From GCA-2733415 sp964276095 (GTDB taxonomy: Bacteria; Bacteroidota; Bacteroidia; Flavobacteriales; Flavobacteriaceae): DNA of 64,000 nt. Shown one piece after another: positions 51,616 through 60,187 of the stretch. The stretch lies in the NCBI GenBank assembly GCA_964276095.1, contig CAXYDR010000003.1, positions 1,054,001-1,118,000 on the forward strand, given 5' to 3'. The translations under genes and the position numbers were made by a program. Each line of letters begins with the position of its first letter. The stretch's first letter is position 1. The notes under the pieces are model-generated. The model ran no database searches. It was not told the DNA's origin and worked only from the letters and a program-made list of their open reading frames with translations.

Positions 51616-51638
51616 AATTCCTGCAAAAAGCAGGAATT
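51616..51638 (-). terminator. Hairpin between the DUF59 and DUF2480 genes
   Basis: AATTCCTGC-AAAAA-GCAGGAATT perfect stem; on the minus strand it is followed by GTTTTTT, 17 bp before the DUF2480 ATG. It may end most suf transcripts or attenuate DUF2480. Confidence 0.65.
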
Positions 51639-51661
51639 ATTATATATTTATATTTTACTTA

Positions 51662-51985
51662 TTAAAGCATCCCTAATTCTAGTTTTGCCTCATCACTCAT
51701 TAAATCTTTAGTCCATGCTGGTTCAAAAGTAATTTCAACTTCACAGTCTTTCACTTCTTTTAAAGATTTAATTTTATCTTCTACTTCTTTAGGCAGTGTT
51801 TCCGCAACTGGGCAGTTAGGTGTAGTCAAGGTCATGATTACTTTTACATCATACTCCTCATTTACCATAACATCGTATATCAATCCTAGCTCGTATACAT
51901 CTACTGGTATTTCCGGGTCATAAACTGTTTTAATTACTTTAACAATTTTCTCTCCTAACTCATTTACATCTATTTCTTCTGACAT
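51662..51985 (-). CDS. DUF59 (MIP18/SufT-like) iron-sulphur maturation protein
   Basis: A 107-residue single DUF59 domain. TVYDPEIPVDVYELGLIYDV near 20-39 and LTTPNCPVAETLPKEVEDKI near 58-77 with the conserved Cys63 fit the family. Stand-alone DUF59 proteins (SufT) help put clusters into targets. It is in the suf run 42 bp after sufE. The acidic DPEIP motif is intact. Confidence 0.88.
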   Translation of the reverse strand: MSEEIDVNELGEKIVKVIKTVYDPEIPVDVYELGLIYDVMVNEEYDVKVIMTLTTPNCPVAETLPKEVEDKIKSLKEVKDCEVEITFEPAWTKDLMSDEAKLELGML

Positions 51986-52027
51986 TTTTTCTTTTATTAA
52001 GTTCCTTTCCTTAAAGGAAAAAGTAAA

Positions 52028-52456
52028 CTAATTTGAATTTACTTTTGTTTGGAATGCAATAGCATATAATTTTATTTGCTTAATCATACTCACTAATCCA
52101 TTTGCTCGTGTTGGAGACAAATGTTCTTTCAATCCAATTTCATCTATAAAGTTTGTATCTGCAGATAAAATTTCACTTGGTGACTGATTTGTAAATGTTC
52201 GTATTAAAATAGAAACAATCCCTTTAGTAATTATCGCATCACTATCAGCAGTATAAATAATTTTTCCGTCTTCTAACTCAGCATGTAACCAAACTTTTGA
52301 TTGACATCCTTTTATAAGATTTTCTTCTTTTTTATATTGACTATCAATCATAGGTAATGATTTCCCTAATTCAATCATATACTCATAACGATCCATCCAG
52401 TCATCAAACATCGAAAACTCATCTACAAGTTCACTTTGTATTTCATTTATAGTCAT
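52028..52456 (-). CDS. sufE: SufE family sulphur acceptor
   Basis: A 142-residue protein that takes the persulphide from SufS and passes it to the SufBCD scaffold. The acceptor is Cys51 in LIKGCQSKVWLHAE. The helix with EHLSPTRANGL near the end is typical. It lies 6 bp after a lipoprotein gene and downstream of sufS. Confidence 0.92.
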   Translation of the reverse strand: MTINEIQSELVDEFSMFDDWMDRYEYMIELGKSLPMIDSQYKKEENLIKGCQSKVWLHAELEDGKIIYTADSDAIITKGIVSILIRTFTNQSPSEILSADTNFIDEIGLKEHLSPTRANGLVSMIKQIKLYAIAFQTKVNSN

Positions 52457-52462
52457 AAAGGT

Positions 52463-52954
52463 TTATTTTTCAGCTGACAAAGATAAAACTTTGTTTACTA
52501 AAACTTCTAACGCTTTAGGTGGAAATCCTCCATCAAAGGTTTGAGAGCTATATTTTTCTCCTTTTTTAAAAATTGAAATAGTGGTGTGTGGAGCTCCATC
52601 ATAATGCCTTTTTTTAGTAGGCGCTTCATAAGTTCCAATTTTATCCACTGAAATTTCTGCTATTATTTTTTTTAAATCAGCAATATCACCTTCAACTACA
52701 GCTACCTTTAAAGGTTTCCCTTTATATTCTTTAACTACAGTTGCATATGTTTCATATACAGTATATGTATAATGATATCCTCTAGTATGAGAATCATATA
52801 TAGCTATAGGATTGGTTTGAACGTCCTCTTTTACTAATTTAGTTTCTTCCGTTTTCAATTCTTTTTCTATTATATTTTCTGAAGAACTAGCTTTTTTAGT
52901 AGCTCCACACGAATTAAGTGTCAATGTGCTTAAAATAATTAATATTAATTTCAT
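52463..52954 (-). CDS. Lipoprotein inside the suf run (sufS-sufE interval)
   Basis: A 163-residue lipoprotein (lipobox LNSC, Cys16). The mature part starts with a charged E/K linker, then YTVYETYATVVKEYKGKPLKV near 62-82, ending in a helical tail. I do not recognise a family. It is 6 bp from sufE and 54 bp from sufS on the same strand, which suggests it is cotranscribed with suf; an extracytoplasmic protein in a cytosolic pathway is odd. Confidence 0.6.
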   Translation of the reverse strand: MKLILIILSTLTLNSCGATKKASSSENIIEKELKTEETKLVKEDVQTNPIAIYDSHTRGYHYTYTVYETYATVVKEYKGKPLKVAVVEGDIADLKKIIAEISVDKIGTYEAPTKKRHYDGAPHTTISIFKKGEKYSSQTFDGGFPPKALEVLVNKVLSLSAEK

Positions 52955-53008
52955 GTCTAATTGGTTTTAATTGATATACTATAATAATACAAAAAAGAAG
53001 CCAAACTA

Positions 53009-54232
53009 TTACAACAACATCATTTTTGCTTTTTTAACAGCACTTACTAAAACATCCACATCATTCTTAGTATTGTAAAACATAAAAGATGCACGTATGG
53101 TACCAGGTATATTAAAAAACTGCATAATTGGTTGTGTACAGTGATGTCCTGTTCGAACCGCCACTCCTAATTTATCTACAATAGTTCCAATATCATACGG
53201 GTGACAACCTTCAATATTGAATGAAATTACTGAAACTTTATTTTGAGCAGTTCCAATAAATTTTAGTCCTTCGATTTTCCCTAACTCCTGATTTGCATAG
53301 GTTAACAAATCATCTTCTTGCTTTTGAATAGCATCAAAACCTATACTATTCATATAATCTAAAGCAACCCCAAAAACAATTCCTCCTGCAATATTAGGCG
53401 TTCCTGCTTCAAACTTATGAGGCAAACAAGCATATATAGTTTCCTCAAATGTTACTTCTTTTATCATTTCTCCTCCACCTTGATATGGAGGCATTATATT
53501 TAACCATTCTTCTTTTCCATACAACATTCCTACTCCAGTAGGCCCGCACATTTTATGAGCTGAACACACATAAAAGTCACAATTTAAAGCTTGTACGTCT
53601 GGCTTTATATGTGGAGTTGCTTGCGCTCCATCAATTAAAACTACAGCATCGTATTCGTGTGCTTTATCTATAATATATTTTATAGGGTTAATAGTACCCA
53701 ATGCATTTGAAACATGATTTACCGCAACTAGTTTCGTTTTATCAGAAAGTAAGTTATCGTACTCGTCCATTAGCAACTCCCCTTTGTCATTCATCGGAAT
53801 CACTTTTAATACAGCTCCAGTACGCTCACATAACATTTGCCAAGGCACAATATTAGAATGATGCTCTAAATGAGAAACGATTATTTCATCGCCTTTTGAT
53901 AATAACGATGTAAAACCGTTTGCAACAAGATTAATTCCATCTGTAGTTCCTTTTGTAAATAGAATTTCAAAATCATGCTTAGCATTAAAGTGAGCTTGTA
54001 ACTTCTTACGAGCTTCTTCATATGCATCCGTTGCTTTTTGACTTAGTGTATGTACACCACGGTGAATATTAGCATTTATTTCTGTATAATATTTAGTTAT
54101 TGCATCAATAACCACTTGTGGTTTTTGTGATGACGCACCGTTATCTAAATAAACTAATGGTTTTCCGTTAACTTCTTGTTTAAGAATTGGGAAATCCTCA
54201 TTTACATTTTTCAAATCTTTTTCCAATACCAT
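53009..54232 (-). CDS. sufS: Cysteine desulfurase SufS
   Basis: A 407-residue PLP enzyme that takes sulphur from cysteine. The Schiff-base Lys is Lys227 in SAHKMCGPTG and the active-site Cys is Cys365 in RTGHHCTQP, with RTGHHC the group II signature. VYLDNGASSQKP is the start region. It has its own -7 box (54291-54284) and a terminator (54308-54346) before it, so it can be expressed apart from sufABCD. Confidence 0.96.
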   Translation of the reverse strand: MVLEKDLKNVNEDFPILKQEVNGKPLVYLDNGASSQKPQVVIDAITKYYTEINANIHRGVHTLSQKATDAYEEARKKLQAHFNAKHDFEILFTKGTTDGINLVANGFTSLLSKGDEIIVSHLEHHSNIVPWQMLCERTGAVLKVIPMNDKGELLMDEYDNLLSDKTKLVAVNHVSNALGTINPIKYIIDKAHEYDAVVLIDGAQATPHIKPDVQALNCDFYVCSAHKMCGPTGVGMLYGKEEWLNIMPPYQGGGEMIKEVTFEETIYACLPHKFEAGTPNIAGGIVFGVALDYMNSIGFDAIQKQEDDLLTYANQELGKIEGLKFIGTAQNKVSVISFNIEGCHPYDIGTIVDKLGVAVRTGHHCTQPIMQFFNIPGTIRASFMFYNTKNDVDVLVSAVKKAKMMLL

Positions 54233-54283
54233 TGCTTATAATACCTATTTAGTTATTTGATTGGCATAACTTATTTCTGGCAA

Positions 54284-54291
54284 CAAAGTTA
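54284..54291 (-). promoter_or_regulatory. Predicted -7 box of sufS
   Basis: TAACTTTG on the minus strand, 51 bp before the sufS ATG and downstream of the terminator that ends the M43 protease gene. Confidence 0.5.
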
Positions 54292-54307
54292 TTGATTATT
54301 TAAATCA

Positions 54308-54346
54308 AAAAAGCCTTAATAAGATTAAATCTTAATAAGGCTTTTT
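54308..54346 (-). terminator. Terminator of the M43 protease gene
   Basis: AAAAAGCCTTAATAAG and CTTAATAAGGCTTTTT pair with one mismatch around a 7 nt loop, 18 bp after the protease stop. Confidence 0.85.
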
Positions 54347-54364
54347 ATTACTTTCTATTTGTTA

Positions 54365-55417
54365 TTAATTTGCCATATCATCCCTAGCTCCACCAGTTGC
54401 AAACAGTGCTCTCATTCTGGTTTTTTGCCCTTCAGAAAACATATGCATACATGCATCATCAGTATAATCCATATAGTTCATTGTCATATCATTTGAACGA
54501 CAATTTACTGTTGGATAAGATGGGCAACCATAATTTGGTCCATCTGAAGAAGGCGTATCAGACACAAAATCGTCTTGTTTACATCTTCCATCTCCCCAAA
54601 TATGACGTAAGTTTAAATAATGTCCAACTTCATGAGTAGCTGTACGACCTTTGTCAAAAGGAGCTGACACATAACCTTGTGTACCAAAATAACTATGTCC
54701 CACTACTACACCATCAGTACTTGCATTTCCTCCTGGGAATTGAGCATAACCTAATATTCCTCCTCCAATATTACACACCCAAATATTTAAATGTGTTGCT
54801 GGAGTAATAGGGTTTACACCTCCATTTGATGCACTCTTCATAGAGTCATTTGTTCCCCAAGAAGTATTTGTAGTTGCCTTTCTTGTCACACCCGCTAAAG
54901 TAAACTCAATTTCACTATCAGCAACTAAGCTTGCAAATTCCGAAGGAACCTGATTAACATCCGAATTAGTTTTTCTAAAATCATTATTCAAAACTGACAT
55001 TTGTGAATTAATTTGTGAATCACTTATGTTTTCTTGAGAACCATTGTAAAGTACATGTACGTAAACTGGAATACTAATTACTCCTAAGTTATCATCTACT
55101 GGGGTTACGCCTCCAGTTCCGCCACCGCCGTTACCATTTCCATTTCCACCACCGGGTTTTTTAAAATTTCTAGTATGAGTTTCAATATTTTGCATCCTTT
55201 GAAGCATTCCTGGATTTTCTTGTAATTGTCTTGCTAGAACATTCATTGAATGACATTGCCTATCTGTGGTGTTTTCTGCTATTCTATCCAATTCACTAGC
55301 ATCAACTCCTAAATCAACATTCTGTTCCTCTTGAGGAACTTGATTCTCTAAATTATCTGTATCACAAGACCAGAATAAAAACGTAGCAACAAAAATTGCA
55401 ATCAAAACTTTTTTCAT
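54365..55417 (-). CDS. Secreted M43 (pappalysin-type) zinc metalloprotease lipoprotein
   Basis: A 350-residue lipoprotein (lipobox FWSC, Cys18). A pro-region with heptads (about 40-82) is followed by a glycine/asparagine-rich linker (89-103, GGGNGNGNGGGG) and the M43 catalytic domain: HEVGHYLNLRH at 262-272 with the third His, then TMNYMDYTDD as the Met-turn. It cuts proteins outside the cell. It lies between sufD and sufS with terminators on both sides, so it is not part of the suf transcript. The insertion between suf genes is unusual. Confidence 0.88.
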   Translation of the reverse strand: MKKVLIAIFVATFLFWSCDTDNLENQVPQEEQNVDLGVDASELDRIAENTTDRQCHSMNVLARQLQENPGMLQRMQNIETHTRNFKKPGGGNGNGNGGGGTGGVTPVDDNLGVISIPVYVHVLYNGSQENISDSQINSQMSVLNNDFRKTNSDVNQVPSEFASLVADSEIEFTLAGVTRKATTNTSWGTNDSMKSASNGGVNPITPATHLNIWVCNIGGGILGYAQFPGGNASTDGVVVGHSYFGTQGYVSAPFDKGRTATHEVGHYLNLRHIWGDGRCKQDDFVSDTPSSDGPNYGCPSYPTVNCRSNDMTMNYMDYTDDACMHMFSEGQKTRMRALFATGGARDDMAN

Positions 55418-55563
55418 ATAATATAAATTTGCTTGTTATATTCTAGAGTTCCCTTATTGTTGCTTTTGTTACCCATTATATTAACATTAGTTAAGTTGTG
55501 TGTTAAGTTTTCGACTAAAAGATATTATTTATCGACAACAACCGTCTTTGTAACAAAAAAAAA

Positions 55564-55593
55564 GGTCTCAATTGCGTTTACACAATTGAGACC
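55564..55593 (-). terminator. Terminator after sufD
   Basis: GGTCTCAATTG and CAATTGAGACC form a perfect 11 bp stem around an 8 nt loop, with A and T tracts at the sides. Confidence 0.85.
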
Positions 55594-55616
55594 TTTTAGT
55601 ATTCTAAAAAAATTAT

Positions 55617-56930
55617 CTATAAATCAAACCCTAAATTAACATTTAGTTTTTGAGCAATTAATTTATTTATTCTGTTTTTTACTTCAGGAATTCTTACACT
55701 TTCTAATACAGCGTTTGAAAAAGCATACATTAATAAAGCCTTTGCTTCCTTTTTAGGAATACCACGTTGTTGCATATAGAACAGCGCTTTATCGTCTAAC
55801 TGACCAATTGTACAACCGTGAGAACACTTAACATCGTCAGCAAAAATTTCTAATTGTGGCTTGGCATTTACCGTAGCTTTATCACTTACCAATACATTAT
55901 TATTTTGTTGGTATGCATTTGTTTTTTGCGCTTCTTTATCAACAATTACTTTACCATTAAAAACACCAGTTGATCTATCATTATAAATTCCTTTATAGTC
56001 TTGATGACTTTCACAATTTGGTGCAATATGATGTACTAATGTATGATGATCAACATGCTGTTTATCTTCTAAAATAGTAATCCCTTTCAAGATAGAATCT
56101 ACATGTTCCCCATTTTGATAGAAGTTTAAGTTATTTCTAACTATTTTCCCTCCAAAAGAGAATGTATGCACTGAACAAATTGTATCACGTTCCTGAGCTA
56201 CGAATGTATTATCAACCAATGATGCATTATTCTTATCATTCTGTATTTTATAATAATCAACATTTGCACTTTTTTCCGCAAATATTTCTGTAACAGAATT
56301 TGTCAATATTGCATTTTCAGATAAACTCTGATGACGTTCTATAATTTGTACATGAGAATTCTCACCTACAACAATTAAATTACGTGGCTGTAATAATGTT
56401 GCTGATTCAGCACCAGTTGCAAAGTTTATAATTTGAATTGGTTTATCTACCTCAACATTTTTCGGAATATAAACATACGCTCCTTCGTTAGCAAAAGCAG
56501 TATTTAAAGCTGTCATGTTATCTTGTTTCGCTACTTTATTAAAATAGTTTTCAATAACTGCCTTATGCTTCTGTTTTGTGAATGCTGATGATAATAAACA
56601 AACATCTATTACATCATGGGTAGTATCTGATAAAAATGAACTGTATTTTCCATCGATAAAAACGACTTTATAAGAATCTATATCGTGGATAAAATATTTT
56701 TTTACCTCAGCAAATTCAATTGCGTGTTCTTTATTAGGAAAAATACTGTAATCTTCTTTTAATATTGAATTTAAAGAAGTGTATTTCCATGCTTCTAATT
56801 TCTTAGTAGGAAATCCTAAAGCTTCAAAATCTTTTAATGCTTGAGTTCTAATTTCATGAATATCAGAATTGATATTCAAGTCATTCTCAAAAGCAACATA
56901 TGATGATAATAATTTTTCTTTTAACTCCAT
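55617..56930 (-). CDS. sufD: Fe-S cluster assembly protein SufD
   Basis: A 437-residue SufBD-family scaffold protein with a long right-handed beta helix (repeats in 130-380) and an alpha-helical N-terminus. The C-terminal ALLMYAFSNAVLESVRIPEV and the phrase KCSHGCTIGQLDDKALFYMQQRGI are characteristic. It binds SufB and SufC. Its ATG is 57 bp after sufC. Confidence 0.94.
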   Translation of the reverse strand: MELKEKLLSSYVAFENDLNINSDIHEIRTQALKDFEALGFPTKKLEAWKYTSLNSILKEDYSIFPNKEHAIEFAEVKKYFIHDIDSYKVVFIDGKYSSFLSDTTHDVIDVCLLSSAFTKQKHKAVIENYFNKVAKQDNMTALNTAFANEGAYVYIPKNVEVDKPIQIINFATGAESATLLQPRNLIVVGENSHVQIIERHQSLSENAILTNSVTEIFAEKSANVDYYKIQNDKNNASLVDNTFVAQERDTICSVHTFSFGGKIVRNNLNFYQNGEHVDSILKGITILEDKQHVDHHTLVHHIAPNCESHQDYKGIYNDRSTGVFNGKVIVDKEAQKTNAYQQNNNVLVSDKATVNAKPQLEIFADDVKCSHGCTIGQLDDKALFYMQQRGIPKKEAKALLMYAFSNAVLESVRIPEVKNRINKLIAQKLNVNLGFDL

Positions 56931-56987
56931 TTACTCAATGTTTAATAGTTTATTTCAAGTATTTAAAAAATACCTAAACACTACTAA

Positions 56988-57740
56988 TTATGCATTAATT
57001 TCTTCCTTAATCCAGTCGTATCCTTTTTCTTCTAGTTCTAAAGCTAAAGATGCATCTCCTGATTTTACTATTTTACCATCAAATAATACATGTACAAAAT
57101 CTGGTTTAATATAGTCTAACAAACGTTGATAATGCGTAATAATCACTACTGCTTTATCATCGCTTTTTAATTTATTAACTCCATTAGCAACAATACGTAA
57201 AGCATCGATATCTAATCCTGAATCTGTTTCATCTAAAATAGCTAGTTTTGGTTCCAACATAGCCATTTGAAATATTTCATTACGCTTCTTCTCTCCTCCA
57301 GAAAACCCTTCGTTTAAAGAACGAGATAAAAATTTACGATCGATTTCTAATAGTTCTGATTTCTCACGAATCATTTTTAACATATCCTTTGCAGGCATGT
57401 CTTCTTTACCATTTGCTTTACGAGTTTCGTTTATTGCAGTTTTGATAAAGTTTGTTACTGAAACACCTGGGATTTCTACTGGATATTGAAATGATAAAAA
57501 CACTCCTTTATGTGCTCTTTCTGCAGGATCTAACTCTGAAAGATCTTCTCCACTTAATGAAATACTCCCTTCGGTTACTTCATACTCTTCTTTTCCTGCA
57601 ATAACAGCTGATAAAGTACTTTTTCCAGCACCATTTGGTCCCATTATCGCATGGATTTCTCCTGCATTGACAGTTAAATTAATTCCTTTAAGAATTGCTT
57701 TATCTTCTATTTGAGCGTGTAAATTTTTAATTTCTAACAT
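56988..57740 (-). CDS. sufC: Fe-S cluster assembly ATPase SufC
   Basis: A 250-residue ABC-type ATPase: Walker A GPNGAGKSTL near 34-43, signature GFSGGEKKRNEI near 150, Walker B LAILDETDSGLD. The DETDSGLD form instead of DEP is typical of SufC. It drives the SufBCD complex and is cytosolic. Only 1 bp separates it from the small lipoprotein gene upstream. Confidence 0.96.
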   Translation of the reverse strand: MLEIKNLHAQIEDKAILKGINLTVNAGEIHAIMGPNGAGKSTLSAVIAGKEEYEVTEGSISLSGEDLSELDPAERAHKGVFLSFQYPVEIPGVSVTNFIKTAINETRKANGKEDMPAKDMLKMIREKSELLEIDRKFLSRSLNEGFSGGEKKRNEIFQMAMLEPKLAILDETDSGLDIDALRIVANGVNKLKSDDKAVVIITHYQRLLDYIKPDFVHVLFDGKIVKSGDASLALELEEKGYDWIKEEINA

Positions 57741-57741
57741 C

Positions 57742-58131
57742 TTATTCTTTTCCTAGTGTTATAACATCATTTTTTTCTGGAGCTGGCTTAGTTACTTTTA
57801 GTATTTCTACTATTTTAACTTTTAATGGCCAACCTTCTTCTCCTTCAGATTTCGGGATAATTTCTCCTTTTATCTCTACAGGAACCATATCCGTATCCAA
57901 TACTTTATATGGCTTAACTTTTTTATCTAAGGCAACAGAATTCCCATCTAATACCACACCATACACTTCTGTAGGTGTTTGTAAAATTGCTGCATCAGCA
58001 TAATATAAATAACTTCCTTTTAATACTTGATAAGCAACAACTTCTTCAACTATATCAGAAGGAACTTCCTTTTTATCTGTTTTACACGCTATAAACGCAG
58101 TTAAACACAATATTAAAACTAACTTTTTCAT
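57742..58131 (-). CDS. Lipoprotein inside the suf operon (sufB-sufC interval)
   Basis: A 129-residue lipoprotein (lipobox FIAC, Cys16). The mature part is beta-rich with GSYLYYADAAILQTPTEVYGVVLD near 39-62 and then VPVEIKGEIIPK. No family is recognised. Its tight packing (10 bp after sufB, 1 bp before sufC) means it is cotranscribed with suf. Confidence 0.6.
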   Translation of the reverse strand: MKKLVLILCLTAFIACKTDKKEVPSDIVEEVVAYQVLKGSYLYYADAAILQTPTEVYGVVLDGNSVALDKKVKPYKVLDTDMVPVEIKGEIIPKSEGEEGWPLKVKIVEILKVTKPAPEKNDVITLGKE

Positions 58132-58141
58132 ATTTATTTTT

Positions 58142-59590
58142 TTAACCTACCGAACCTTCTAAACTAATTTCTAATAATTTTTGCGCTTCAACAGCAAATT
58201 CCATTGGTAGTTTATTCAATACATCTTTACTAAAACCATTTACAATTAATGCAATAGCCTTTTCAGTTTCGATACCACGTTGGTTACAATAGAAAATTTG
58301 ATCTTCACCAATTTTACTTGTTGTAGCTTCATGCTCTACTTGTGCAGATTTGTTTTTCACTTCAATGTATGGGAAAGTATGTGCTCCACAAGCATTCCCC
58401 ATTAACAGAGAATCACATTGAGAGAAGTTTCTTGCATTTTCAGCTCTTGGGCCCATATGCACTAATCCTCTATATGAATTTTGTGATTTTCCAGCAGAAA
58501 TACCTTTAGAGATAATAGTACTCTTGGTATTCTTTCCTAAATGAATCATTTTAGTTCCTGTATCTGCTTGCTGGTAATTGTTTGTTACAGCAATAGAATA
58601 AAACTCTCCAATTGAGTTGTTTCCTTTTAAGATACATGATGGATATTTCCAAGTTACAGCACTACCTGTTTCAACTTGCGTCCATGAGATTTTTGCGTTC
58701 TTCTCACACAATCCTCTTTTCGTTACAAAATTGTAAACCCCACCTAATCCTTCTGCATTTCCTGGGTACCAGTTTTGCACTGTAGAATATTTTATTTCAG
58801 CATCATCTAAAGCAATTAGCTCTACTACTGCAGCGTGTAATTGATTTTCATCTCTACTTGGTGCAGTACAACCTTCTAAATAACTTACATAAGACCCTTC
58901 GTCAGCAATCAGTAAAGTTCTTTCAAACTGACCTGTTCCTGCTTGGTTGATTCTAAAGTATGTAGATAATTCCATCGGGCAACGAACTCCTTTTGGTATG
59001 TAACAGAATGATCCGTCACTAAATACCGCTGAATTTAAAGCTGCATAAAAATTATCCTTTTGCGGAACTATTGTTCCTAAATATTTACGAACTAACTCAG
59101 GATGTTCCTGAATAGCTTCTGATATTGGACAGAATATAATTCCTTTTTTTGATAAGGTATCTTTAAATGTAGTTGCTACAGAAACAGAATCAACAACAAT
59201 ATCCATTGCGATATTGTTCATTTTTTTCTGCTCATCTAACGAGATTCCTAGCTTTTTATACATTGCTAACAAATCTGGATCAACATCATCTAATGTTTTA
59301 TTAGGATCAACAGCTACTGGTGCAGAATAATATGCGATTGCCTGAAAGTCTGGCTTCACATAATTTACATTTGCCCAATCTGGTTCTTCCATTTCTTGCC
59401 ATACTCTAAAAGCTTCCAAACGCCATTCCGTCATCCATTCTGGCTCTTCTTTCTTTTTTGAGATTGCTCGTACAACATCTTCATTTAAACCAATAGGAAA
59501 TGTTTCTGATTCAATATCAGTATAAAATCCGTATTCGTATTCTTTATCTTGTAACTCCTTTTCTAAATCGTCCTCTGTATACTTACTCAT
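58142..59590 (-). CDS. sufB: Fe-S cluster assembly protein SufB
   Basis: A 482-residue scaffold with the SufB-specific N-terminus and a beta-helix core. Seen are GVRCPMELSTYFRIN near 205-219, the cluster-related Cys in ACGAHTFPYIEV and QCDSLLMGNACG near 390-401, and the end FAVEAQKLLEISLEGSVG. It forms the SufBCD complex on which clusters are built. It follows the sufA-like gene by 19 bp. Confidence 0.97.
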   Translation of the reverse strand: MSKYTEDDLEKELQDKEYEYGFYTDIESETFPIGLNEDVVRAISKKKEEPEWMTEWRLEAFRVWQEMEEPDWANVNYVKPDFQAIAYYSAPVAVDPNKTLDDVDPDLLAMYKKLGISLDEQKKMNNIAMDIVVDSVSVATTFKDTLSKKGIIFCPISEAIQEHPELVRKYLGTIVPQKDNFYAALNSAVFSDGSFCYIPKGVRCPMELSTYFRINQAGTGQFERTLLIADEGSYVSYLEGCTAPSRDENQLHAAVVELIALDDAEIKYSTVQNWYPGNAEGLGGVYNFVTKRGLCEKNAKISWTQVETGSAVTWKYPSCILKGNNSIGEFYSIAVTNNYQQADTGTKMIHLGKNTKSTIISKGISAGKSQNSYRGLVHMGPRAENARNFSQCDSLLMGNACGAHTFPYIEVKNKSAQVEHEATTSKIGEDQIFYCNQRGIETEKAIALIVNGFSKDVLNKLPMEFAVEAQKLLEISLEGSVG

Positions 59591-59609
59591 CTTCTCGATT
59601 TATTTGAAT

Positions 59610-59939
59610 TTATAGTGAAAAACTTTCTCCACACCCACAAGTTCTGTTGGCATTAGGATTATTAAACACAAAGCCTTTTCCGTTCAAACCACCTGAAAAT
59701 TCTAGTGTAGTTCCTACTAAGTATAAAAAGCTTTTCTTATCAACGATTATTTTAATATCGTTTTCTTCAAAAACCTTATCGTTTTCTAATTTCTCTTTAT
59801 CAAATGTTAAATCGTATGAAAGCCCTGAACATCCTCCACTCTTCACACCAACTCTAACATAATCAATAGTCGCATCAAATCCGTCATCTTCCATTAAGGA
59901 AATAACTTTCTTTTTTGCTGATTCTGAGACTTTTATCAT
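59610..59939 (-). CDS. HesB/IscA-family (SufA-like) iron-sulphur carrier
   Basis: A 109-residue A-type carrier. The three cluster cysteines are Cys37 (SGGCSGL), Cys101 and Cys103 (CGCGESF). It hands clusters to targets. First gene of the suf operon, behind a -7 box at 59976-59969; the rest of the operon reads sufB, lipoprotein, sufC, sufD. Confidence 0.93.
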   Translation of the reverse strand: MIKVSESAKKKVISLMEDDGFDATIDYVRVGVKSGGCSGLSYDLTFDKEKLENDKVFEENDIKIIVDKKSFLYLVGTTLEFSGGLNGKGFVFNNPNANRTCGCGESFSL

Positions 59940-59968
59940 TTTTAATTAGATTATTTCTAAATAGAGTG

Positions 59969-59976
59969 CAAATATA
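59969..59976 (-). promoter_or_regulatory. Predicted -7 box of the suf operon
   Basis: TATATTTG on the minus strand, 29 bp before the sufA-like ATG. I see no clear -33 or operator. Confidence 0.45.
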
Positions 59977-60187
59977 GTATAAAATCTATATCATACATAA
60001 CTGCAGGCTCTATATTTCAATATTACACTATATAATTTGTCTCTAAAAAAAGAGAATCTTTACAACTAGCTCTACAAGATATTAATTGGCTAATGTTAAA
60101 CCGGAAGCTTTAAACATATAATCTAGAATTATTCAAATAACACTTTTAAAACAAAATCATTTATAAAAAAGCTATTCACTTGTAGTT

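Noticed and set aside
60000..60187. Thiamine riboswitch
   Set aside because: This lies at the downstream end of the thi operon; a TPP riboswitch would sit upstream of the first gene, beyond 64000, and is not in the window.
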